Shown here: piece after piece, positions 54,430-61,667 of the stretch
How the letters are laid out: every line of letters begins with the position of its first letter
Numbering within the stretch: the first letter of the stretch is position 1
Assembly: GCF_001279585.1 (NCBI RefSeq)
Contig: NZ_LGEC01000058.1
Location: 1 to 64,000 of the forward strand
Reading direction: 5' to 3'
Source of the DNA: Nocardiopsis sp. NRRL B-16309
GTDB taxonomy: Bacteria > Actinomycetota > Actinomycetes > Streptosporangiales > Streptosporangiaceae
Length of the DNA: 64,000 nt
Program-made: the position numbers and the translations under genes
The notes under the pieces: generated by a model
The model's input: the letters and a program-made list of their open reading frames with translations, nothing else
Database searches by the model: none
What the model was told of the DNA's origin: nothing

Positions 54430-54558
54430 GTCGTCGCCTCCGTAGGACGGACGGGGGATGGTCGTGCCAAGGCGGCGTCAGCGAGCACGTCATCGGGCCG
54501 TGCAGATCACCACACAGGCCACTGTCCGAGCTGGGTGTTTCTCCATGGGAGCTGCCAT

Positions 54559-54574
54559 GTTGCACCCGTGTAAA
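54559..54574 (-). promoter_or_regulatory. Tentative GlnR-like box upstream of amt
   Basis: On the minus strand TTTAC-ACGGGT-GCAAC matches the actinobacterial GlnR half-site pair (gTnAC-n6-GaAAC) in spacing and at most positions. It is 130 bases before the amt start. Weak on sequence alone. Confidence 0.3.
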
Positions 54575-54832
54575 AGGACAGCCAGAAGTGTTAAGCCACC
54601 ATGAACGGAGGCCCCAGCACGTGCGATCGCTCGTGCATGCGTACAGAACGCGACCCGTGCCGTGAACGGGGAGCGACACATCGGACACGCACGGTCAGAT
54701 CTCACCTGGGTAACGGCGGCGGAGTCAGGTTCCGCGGCCCCGTGTTGCGGTGTCGTGACGCACACATGAAGTGGCTCACACCGGGCGGACCTCCCCGCGC
54801 CCGTCGGACGACCCGCGCTCGCCCGCCCCGGA

Positions 54833-54878
54833 CGCACCGGTGGCCGGGCATCCGCGCGGATGCCCGGCCACCGGTGCG
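54833..54878 (-). terminator. 46-bp perfect palindrome, ftsY terminator
   Basis: Two 23-base arms with no loop base between them, meeting at 54855/54856 (…CATCCGC|GCGGATG…). It lies 35 bases after the ftsY stop; in RNA a few central bases would form the loop. No U-tract. Confidence 0.85.
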
Positions 54879-54913
54879 CCGACGCGGTCCCGCCGCGGCC
54901 GGGCGGGCGCGGT

Positions 54914-56092
54914 TCAGGAGCCGTTGAGGACGGCGTCCACGAAGACCTCGGGGTCGAAGGGCGCCAGGTCGTCCGGGCCCTCCCCCAGTCCGACGAGCTT
55001 GACCGGGACGCCCAGCTCACGCTGGACCTGCACGATGATGCCGCCCTTGGCGGTGCCGTCGAGCTTGGTCAGCGCGATGCCCGTCACGTTCACGACCTCG
55101 CCGAACACCCGCGCCTGGCGCAGGCCGTTCTGGCCGGTGGTGGCGTCCAGGACCAGCAGGACCTCGTCCACCTGGGACTTCTTCTCCACCACGCGCTTGA
55201 CCTTGCCCAGCTCGTCCATGAGCCCGGTCTTGGTGTGCAGGCGCCCGGCGGTGTCGATGATGACGGTGTCGGCGCCGTCCTCGATCCCCCGCGAGACGGC
55301 GTCGAAGGCCACGCTGGCCGGGTCGGCGCCCTCCTCCTTGTGGACGACGGGCGCGCCCACCCGGCCGCCCCACGTCTGGAGCTGCTCGGTGGCGGCGGCG
55401 CGGAAGGTGTCGGCGGCGCCGAGGACCACGCTGCGGCCGTCGCCGACCAGGGAGCGGGCGAGCTTGCCGGTGGTGGTGGTCTTGCCGGTGCCGTTCACGC
55501 CAACCACCATGATCACCGCCGGCCGGTCGCCGTGCGGCTCGGTGCGCACGGTCCGGTCGGTGTCGGTGCCGATCTGCGCCAGGAGCTCCTCGCGCAGCAG
55601 CCCGCGCACCTCGTCGACGCCGCGGCTGCCGAGCACCTTGACCTTGGTGCGCAGGCTCTCGACGATCTGCGCCGCGGCGGTCACGCCGATGTCGGCGGTG
55701 ATGAGGGTGTCCTCGATCTCCTCCCACGCGTCCTCGTCCAGGGAGTCGGAGGAGAGCAGGTTGAGCAGCCCCTGGCCCAGCGAGGTCTGCGACCGGGCCA
55801 GCCGGGCGCGCAGGCGCACCATGCGCCCCGCGGACGGCGGCGGCGTCTCCAGCTCGGGTTCGGCCGTGGGTGCGGCCTCGGCCGGAGGGGCGTGGGCGGG
55901 CGGCGGGACCACCGCGCCCTCGGCCCGTTCGCGGTCCTCCTCCGGGGCGACAGGCTCCCCGGTGACCTCGGGCTTGGTCTCCTCCTCGCCCGGCTCGACC
56001 GGACGACGGGTCTTGACCAGGAAGAACCCGCCGACGGCCAGCAGCAGGACCAGGACGACGATGACTGAGGTTGCGAGCACGGTGATGTCCAT
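54914..56092 (-). CDS. ftsY: Signal recognition particle receptor FtsY
   Basis: 392 aa. SRP receptor GTPase. N-terminal hydrophobic segment (about 5-26) then an acidic/Pro linker typical of actinobacterial FtsY, followed by the NG domain: VVGVNGTGKTTTTGKLA, DTFRAAATEQL, DTAGRLHTKTGLM, TKLDGTAKGG. ATG at 56092 with GGGGAGCG upstream. In many actinobacteria smc is just upstream; here about 5.6 kb intervenes. Confidence 0.96.
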   Translation of the reverse strand: MDITVLATSVIVVLVLLLAVGGFFLVKTRRPVEPGEEETKPEVTGEPVAPEEDRERAEGAVVPPPAHAPPAEAAPTAEPELETPPPSAGRMVRLRARLARSQTSLGQGLLNLLSSDSLDEDAWEEIEDTLITADIGVTAAAQIVESLRTKVKVLGSRGVDEVRGLLREELLAQIGTDTDRTVRTEPHGDRPAVIMVVGVNGTGKTTTTGKLARSLVGDGRSVVLGAADTFRAAATEQLQTWGGRVGAPVVHKEEGADPASVAFDAVSRGIEDGADTVIIDTAGRLHTKTGLMDELGKVKRVVEKKSQVDEVLLVLDATTGQNGLRQARVFGEVVNVTGIALTKLDGTAKGGIIVQVQRELGVPVKLVGLGEGPDDLAPFDPEVFVDAVLNGS

Positions 56093-56208
56093 AGCGCTCC
56101 CCAGTCTCCCAGAACGCGCGACGCGATCGCGTCACGGCCGGGTGGCGTGCCGGGAACGAACCGGGGTACGGCCGCCCCGCCCGAACGGCCTCCGCCCGCC
56201 CTCCGGGC

Positions 56209-57291
56209 TCATGTGGTGCGGTGGCGGGTCGTCCTCAGGATGAGCAGGAAGAACGGCGCGCCCAGGAAGGCGGTCACGACACCGATGGGCAGCTCGGCGG
56301 GGGCGACCACGGTCCGGGCGACGATGTCGACCAGCACCAGGAACGCGCCACCGAAGAGCACGGTGACGGGCAGGATCGCCCGGTAGTTGGCCCCCACCAG
56401 GCGGCGGACCACGTGGGGCACCACGATGCCGACGAAGCCGATCAGTCCGCTCACGGCCACCGCGGCGGCCGTGGCCAGCGACGCGGCGCTGATCACGACG
56501 ATCCGGATCACCCCCGGGTTCAGGCCGAGGCTGATCGCCTTGTCGTCGCCCAGGGCGAGCATGTCCAGCAGGTAGCCGCACGCCAGCAGCACGACCAGGC
56601 TCACCAGCGCGTAGGGCCACACCAGCCGCACGTCGTCCCAGCCGCCGCGGCCCAGACCGCCCAGCAGCCAGGAGTAGACGCGCTGGAGCTGGTCGACCCC
56701 CATCTGCTGCACGAGGGTCTGCGCCGCGGACAGGAACGACGACACGGCCACGCCCGCCAGGACCAGGGACGCGGTACCGCCGCCGCCCGCGGTCGAGCCC
56801 AGGAGGTAGGCGGCGGCCACGCCCGCCAGTGCCCCGACGAAGGCCGCGAACGGCACGGCGGCGCGCGGGCTGTCGGTGAGCTCCTGGCCGAAGACCATGA
56901 CCAGGGTGGCGCCCAGCCCGGCACCGGCGGCGGCGCCGAGCAGGAAGGGATCGGCCAGGGCGTTGCGGAAGACGCCCTGGTAGGCGCCGCCCGCGGTGGC
57001 CAGGAGGGCGCCGACGACGGCGCCCATGACGACCCGGGGCAGGCGCAGCGCCACCAGCAGTGCCACCTGCCGCTCGTCGAGCGGTGACTCCACTCCACCG
57101 AACGGCAGGTGGCTGAGGAGGTGGCGGACGATGTCGGCCGCCGAGATGTCGGCCGCCCCGGCCGAGACGCCGAGGAGGCCGGACACGACCAGCAGGACGG
57201 CTCCGCCGGCCAGCCAGCCGACGGGCGCGACCCGCCGCACCGTCGGCCGGGCTCCGCCCCCGCCCCCGCGCGGCGTCCGTCGGCCTCTCAC
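56209..57291 (-). CDS. FecCD/BtuC-type ABC importer permease
   Basis: 360 aa, about ten transmembrane segments. BtuC/FecD family marks: LPRVVMGAVVGALLATAGGAYQGVFRNALADPFLLG and SGLIGFVGIVVPHVVRRLVG…AELPIGVVTAFLGAPFF. Begins six bases after the substrate-binding protein's stop (GTG at 57291) without its own clear ribosome-binding site, so it is translationally coupled. The cobalamin riboswitch upstream points to vitamin B12 or a corrinoid (BtuC function). No ATPase gene follows; the next gene is ftsY. Confidence 0.9.
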   Translation of the reverse strand: MRGRRTPRGGGGGARPTVRRVAPVGWLAGGAVLLVVSGLLGVSAGAADISAADIVRHLLSHLPFGGVESPLDERQVALLVALRLPRVVMGAVVGALLATAGGAYQGVFRNALADPFLLGAAAGAGLGATLVMVFGQELTDSPRAAVPFAAFVGALAGVAAAYLLGSTAGGGGTASLVLAGVAVSSFLSAAQTLVQQMGVDQLQRVYSWLLGGLGRGGWDDVRLVWPYALVSLVVLLACGYLLDMLALGDDKAISLGLNPGVIRIVVISAASLATAAAVAVSGLIGFVGIVVPHVVRRLVGANYRAILPVTVLFGGAFLVLVDIVARTVVAPAELPIGVVTAFLGAPFFLLILRTTRHRTT

Positions 57292-57297
57292 CAAGGC

Positions 57298-58275
57298 TTA
57301 GCCGCCCGCGGTCTCGCGGACGGCGTCGCCGACGAGTTCGGCGAAGTCGACCACACGCGGGCCCCAGCGCGAGGCGATGTCCGCGTCGAGCAGGTACACC
57401 GCGTCCTCCTCCACGGCCGTGACCGTGTCGAAGGCCGGACGCTCGCCCACCGACGACACGGTCTCCTCGTCGCCGTAGGACAGGAAGATCAGGTCCGGGT
57501 TCTCGTCCACGACGTACTCCGGGGACAGCTGCGGGTAGCCGCTGTCGGCGCCGTCGGCCGCGTCGGCGATGTTCTCCAGCCCGAAGGCCTGGTAGATCTG
57601 GCCGACGAAGGTGCCGGAGGTCGCGGAGTAGAGGCTGTCGTCCAGCTCCTGGTAGAAGGTCAGGTCCACCTCGCCGACGTCCTCGCGCACGCTCTCCACG
57701 ACCGCGTCGAACTCGGCCTCCACGCGCTCGGCCTCGGCGTCGGCGGCCTCGGCGTGGCCGGTGGCCTCGCCGAGCAGGCGCATCTGGGCGTAGGCGTCGT
57801 CCAGGGTGGCCGCGTCGTCCATCACGAGGACGGGCACGCCGACGTCCTCCAGCTGCGGCGCGGTGTCCTCGGAGGAGCGGGCGAGCAGCACCAGGTCGGG
57901 GTCGTACTCCACGATCGCCTCGACGTTGGGCGTGAAGCCGCTGAGATCGGTCGTCGGAGCGTCCTCGGGGAAGTTCGAGTACTCGTCGGCCGCCTCCACC
58001 TGCTCCCCGGCGCCGATGGCGAAGAGCATCTCCGTGGCGGTGGGCGAGAGCGAGACGATCCGCTCGGGCTCGGCCTCGATGGTGACCTCGCCGAGGGCGT
58101 CGTCGACCGTGACGGGGAAGGCGCCGTCGGACCCGGTCTCAGCGGGCTCGGACGCGGAGTCCGTTGCTCCGCAGGCGGTGAGCGCGAGCGCGAGACCCAG
58201 CAGCGCGGCGGGCGGCGGGGCCGGGGCCCCGCGACGGCGTCGGTGGTCCTGGGCGAAGGGGCGGGGAATCCGCAC
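57298..58275 (-). CDS. ABC importer substrate-binding lipoprotein, BtuF-like
   Basis: 325 aa. Lipobox ALTAC after a short basic signal; then a cluster-A binding protein (PF01497-like): VTVDDALGEVTIEAEPERIVSLSPTATEMLFAIGAG, NVEAIVEYDPDLVLLA, and VDENPDLIFLSYGDEETV. Captures the ligand at the outer membrane face for the coupled permease. The GTG at 58275 has AAGGAG four bases upstream, and that Shine-Dalgarno can be masked by the leader, consistent with riboswitch control. Cobalamin is the likely ligand; heme or siderophore binding cannot be excluded from the protein alone. Confidence 0.88.
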   Translation of the reverse strand: MRIPRPFAQDHRRRRGAPAPPPAALLGLALALTACGATDSASEPAETGSDGAFPVTVDDALGEVTIEAEPERIVSLSPTATEMLFAIGAGEQVEAADEYSNFPEDAPTTDLSGFTPNVEAIVEYDPDLVLLARSSEDTAPQLEDVGVPVLVMDDAATLDDAYAQMRLLGEATGHAEAADAEAERVEAEFDAVVESVREDVGEVDLTFYQELDDSLYSATSGTFVGQIYQAFGLENIADAADGADSGYPQLSPEYVVDENPDLIFLSYGDEETVSSVGERPAFDTVTAVEEDAVYLLDADIASRWGPRVVDFAELVGDAVRETAGG

Positions 58276-58352
58276 GGTGCTCCTTGGTGGGACGGGGAAG
58301 GAGCGCGGTCCGGGCGGGGACGGCCTGTCCTTCCCACGAGGACGGGGACGTC

Positions 58353-58507
58353 GGTGCCGACGGGGCGACCTGGCTCGTCCCCGCGCGCGGCGGGGCTCCA
58401 CAGTTGCGGGACAGCGCCGGGTTGGGCGGCCGTGGCCGCCGGACCGGACTTCGCTCGTTCGACACCGGTCGGGGGAGCACCCCGACCGTCCTACTCTACT
58501 CGGCGCC
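58353..58507 (-). promoter_or_regulatory. Cobalamin (B12) riboswitch
   Basis: On the minus strand: ACCGGTG…GCGAAGTCCGG…GCTGTCCCGCAACTGTGGAG…GGGGACGAGCCAGGTCGCC, matching the B12-aptamer core order (CCGGTG, AAtCCGG, CCCGCAACTGTG, GAGCCAGG). Terminal blocks GGCGCCGA and TCGGCACC can close P1 (7 of 8 pairs). Downstream, GCTCCTT (58298-58304) can pair with either GGGAAGGA (58328-58335, overlapping) or the Shine-Dalgarno AAGGAGC (58279-58285), a translational switch for the btuF-like gene. Confidence 0.8.
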
Positions 58508-58898
58508 CGTCAGCCCCCGTCGTGCGCTCGCGACCCGTGCCACCTGCGGTTCTTCGGAGCGGAAAGAGATGGCCAGGCCGCGGGGCGCGCCTTTCGCACA
58601 CCGCCCCGCGGTGATTCCTTTGTCCCGGAGAATGATCCCGACTCATTGTTTGTCCGTTTATAGCCCCAGTGAGAAACACCAGTCACCATGGCCACATTCT
58701 CCCGTCACGTGTCCAGATTGAGTCTTTATCAACATTGACACGGATGTCGCACACAGCAATGATCTCGTTGCCGTACGCGCCGAACAACCGAATTCGGACG
58801 TCCTGCGTCGTATCCCCCCGGCGGCCACCCTCGCCACCGGTGGGATGCCCGCTCCCCCGGTGTCCGCGGCGCGTACCGAGAAGGGATGTGTTCACAAG
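58508..58898. other. Divergent intergenic region between btuF-like gene and subtilase
   Basis: About 390 bp between the riboswitch and the subtilase. AT-richer around 58610-58800. Contains the subtilase promoter candidate and must hold the riboswitch promoter, which I could not place. Open frames lack support. Confidence 0.5.
58735..58763 (+). promoter_or_regulatory. Sigma-70-type promoter for the subtilase gene
   Basis: TTGACA (58735-58740), 17-base spacer, AATGAT (58758-58763). The -35 is a perfect consensus and the spacing optimal; the leader to the GTG at 58899 would be about 130 bases. Confidence 0.5.
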
Positions 58899-61559
58899 GT
58901 GGTATCCCACCGCTCACGCCTGGCCGCCCCCCTCGCCGGGCTGACACTTCTGGCGGGCCTGACCGCGGCCGTACCGGCCGCCGCCGACGATGACGGGGAA
59001 CTCGCGCCCCTGCATCCGGCCCCCACCGCCGAGACCGGCGAAATGACACACCAAGCCGACAACCTGTGGTTCATCGAACTGGAGAGCCCTCCCTCGTCGG
59101 ACGGCACCTCCCCCTCCGAGGTCGAGGAGGAACAGGAGGAATTCCGCGCCGACGCCGACGAACAGGGTTTGGAGTACACCGAACGGCTCGCCTTCGGGGA
59201 ACTGTGGAACGGCCTCTCGGTCGAGATGGACGACGCCCAGGTCGGCAACGCCCGCGAGATCCCCGGCGTGAACGCGATCTACCCCGTCATGCGCTACGAG
59301 GTCCCCGAGTCCGACGAGTCCGCACCCGACCTGGACACCGCGCTGGGCATGACGGGCGCCGACGTCGGACAGAACGAGCTCGGGCTCACCGGTGAGGGCC
59401 TGCGCGTGGCCGTCATGGACACCGGGATCGACTACACCCACCCCGACCTCGGCGGCCCCGGCTCCTTCCCCACCGGCCGGGTGGTCGCCGGGCACGACTT
59501 CGTCGGTGACGACTTCGACGCGAGCCACCCCGCCACCAACGTCCCCGCCCCCGACGACGACCCCCAGGACTGCCACGGGCACGGCACCCACGTGGCCGGG
59601 ATCGTCGGTGCCGAGGGCGAGGTCACGGGCGTGGCCCCCGACGTCGAGTTCGGCGCCTACAAGGTGTTCGGCTGCTCCGGCTCCACCACCGCCGACATCA
59701 TGATCGCCGCCATGGAGGGCGCGCTCGCCGACGACATGGACGTGCTCAACATGAGCATCGGCTCGTCGCACTCCTGGCCGCAGTACCCGACCGCGACCGC
59801 CTCCGACAACCTCGTCGACGAGGGCATGGTCGTGGTCGCCTCCATCGGCAACGAGGGCGACACCGGGCTGTACTCGGCCGGCGCCCCCGGCCTGGGCGCC
59901 GACGTGATCGGCGTGGCCTCCTACGACAACACCCACGTCGAGGCGGCGTCCGTGGTCGCCTCTCCGAGCGGGGAGTCGCTGGCGTACATGGAGATGGGCG
60001 ACGCGTCGCCGCCGCCCGCCTCCGGCACGACCGACCCGCTGGTCTTCGTCGGACGGGGCTGCCTGTCCGCGGGCGACACCCTGGAGGGCGACCCGGAGGG
60101 CGCGACCGCGCTCATGGTCCGCGGTTCCTGCACGTTCGCGGAGAAGTACGACGCGGCCGTCGACGCCGGTGCCACCGGCGTGGTCATGTACAACAACGTG
60201 CCCGGCATGTTCGCCGGCGGCGGCATCACCGACCGCGGGCCGTTCTCCATCGGCGTCTCCGACGAGTCCGGGGCGCACCTGGTCGAACTCCTCGACGCCG
60301 GTGAGACCGTCACCCTCGACTGGACCGACGAGTCCGTCTCCACCCCCAACCCGACCGGCGGCCTGATCAGCTCGTTCAGCTCCTACGGCATGTCGCCCGA
60401 CCTGGCGCTCAAGCCGGACATCGGCGCCCCCGGCGGCCTGATCAACTCCACCTACCCGATGGACCAGGGCGGCTACGCCACGGTCAGCGGCACCTCGATG
60501 TCGTCCCCGCACGTGGCCGGCGGCGTCGCCCTGCTCCTGCAGGCCCGCCCCGACCTGGCGGCGCACGACGTGCGCACCGTCCTGCAGAACAGCGCCGACC
60601 CCAAGAACTGGTGGGGCAACCCCGGCCTCGGACTGCTCGACAACGCCCACCGCCAGGGCGCCGGCATGCTCGACATCCCGGGCGCGGTCCTGGCCACCAC
60701 CACGGTCACCCCGGGCAAGCTGTCGCTGGGCGCCACCGAGGGCACGGTGAGCGAGACCGTCACCATCACCAACGACGGCGACGAGGAGGCCGTCTACACG
60801 CTCGGCCACGAGGCCGCCCTGGGCACGCACGGCAGCACCTTCACGCCCGGGTTCAACGCGGACTCCGCCGAGGTGTCCTTCGACACCGAGTCGGTGACCG
60901 TCCCCGCGGGCGGCTCCGCCGAGGTCCGGGTCACCGTCACCCCGCCGGCGCGCACCTACGAGCAGATGCTGTACGGCGGGTACTTGTCCGTCACCAGTGA
61001 CGACGGCACGACCTTCCGGGTCCCCTACGCCGCCTACAACGGCGACTACCAGGAGATCGAGGCCATGACCCCGATCACCGACGGCGACGGCACCGTCCAC
61101 GAGCTGCCGTGGCTGACGAAGATCACCGAGTGCGGGGTGTTCGAGGGGCTGGAGTGCGCGGCCGCCGACGGCGGCACGTTCGCCAACCAGCCCGAGGGCG
61201 CCTCGTACTCGATGGAGTGGGTCGACGGCCTGCCGGACGTGCCCTACGTCATCGCCCACTTCGACCACCACGTCACCCGTCTGGAGATGGTGGTCGTGGA
61301 CGAGCGCACCGGCCGTCCGGTGCACCCGCGCCGCAACGTCGCGGTGGACGTCTCGCACGTCAACCGCAGCGCGACCTCCACATCGTTCTTCTCCTACGCC
61401 TGGGACGGCTCCGTGACCGACCCCCACGGCCGGGTGAAGGACGTCCGCGACGGGGACTACCGCCTGGAGGCCCGCGCGCTCAAGGCGCTCGGCGACCCGG
61501 ACGACCCCGACGACTGGGAGACCTGGACCTCCCCCGTCATCACCATCGCCCGCGGCTGA
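58899..61559 (+). CDS. Secreted S8 subtilisin-like serine protease with PA domain
   Basis: 886 aa. Signal peptide LAAPLAGLTLLAGLTAAVPAAA, an inhibitor-I9-like propeptide (about 48-130), and an S8 domain with Asp in VMDTGIDYTHPDL (near 172), His in GHGTHVAG (near 227) and Ser in SGTSMSSPHVAGG (near 530). A PA (protease-associated) insert (about 365-470) holds RGSCTFAEKYDAAVDAGATGVVMYNN. The C-terminal ~300 residues carry beta-sandwich/Fn3-like segments (VTITNDGDEEAVYTL). GTG at 58899 begins the signal peptide; an ATG-containing frame upstream adds 18 residues. Extracellular protein degradation; monocistronic. Confidence 0.93.
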   Translation: MVSHRSRLAAPLAGLTLLAGLTAAVPAAADDDGELAPLHPAPTAETGEMTHQADNLWFIELESPPSSDGTSPSEVEEEQEEFRADADEQGLEYTERLAFGELWNGLSVEMDDAQVGNAREIPGVNAIYPVMRYEVPESDESAPDLDTALGMTGADVGQNELGLTGEGLRVAVMDTGIDYTHPDLGGPGSFPTGRVVAGHDFVGDDFDASHPATNVPAPDDDPQDCHGHGTHVAGIVGAEGEVTGVAPDVEFGAYKVFGCSGSTTADIMIAAMEGALADDMDVLNMSIGSSHSWPQYPTATASDNLVDEGMVVVASIGNEGDTGLYSAGAPGLGADVIGVASYDNTHVEAASVVASPSGESLAYMEMGDASPPPASGTTDPLVFVGRGCLSAGDTLEGDPEGATALMVRGSCTFAEKYDAAVDAGATGVVMYNNVPGMFAGGGITDRGPFSIGVSDESGAHLVELLDAGETVTLDWTDESVSTPNPTGGLISSFSSYGMSPDLALKPDIGAPGGLINSTYPMDQGGYATVSGTSMSSPHVAGGVALLLQARPDLAAHDVRTVLQNSADPKNWWGNPGLGLLDNAHRQGAGMLDIPGAVLATTTVTPGKLSLGATEGTVSETVTITNDGDEEAVYTLGHEAALGTHGSTFTPGFNADSAEVSFDTESVTVPAGGSAEVRVTVTPPARTYEQMLYGGYLSVTSDDGTTFRVPYAAYNGDYQEIEAMTPITDGDGTVHELPWLTKITECGVFEGLECAAADGGTFANQPEGASYSMEWVDGLPDVPYVIAHFDHHVTRLEMVVVDERTGRPVHPRRNVAVDVSHVNRSATSTSFFSYAWDGSVTDPHGRVKDVRDGDYRLEARALKALGDPDDPDDWETWTSPVITIARG

Positions 61560-61578
61560 CCCGCCGCCCGACCGCGAC

Positions 61579-61610
61579 AGGGCCGCCCTCCCGCAGTGGG
61601 GGGCGGCCCT
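61579..61610. terminator. Shared terminator of subtilase and smc
   Basis: AGGGCCGCCCTCC / GGGGGGCGGCCCT (one G:U pair) around a six-base loop, 20 bases after the subtilase stop and about 58 bases past the smc stop on the opposite strand. Confidence 0.78.
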
Positions 61611-61667
61611 CCGCCGTCCGGCCGCCGCCGCGGGACGTGCGCCGGGAGCCGGGACGCCACCGGGCGG

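Larger units (their letters stand above)
54430..54913. other. 484-bp region between amt and ftsY
   Basis: No gene supported. Contains the presumed amt promoter region with a tentative GlnR-like box (54559-54574) in an AT-richer patch (about 54510-54610), and the ftsY terminator palindrome at 54833-54878. Confidence 0.5.

Noticed and set aside
56209..58275. Siderophore importer
   Set aside because: Protein families alone allow it, but the B12-type riboswitch directly upstream favours cobalamin.
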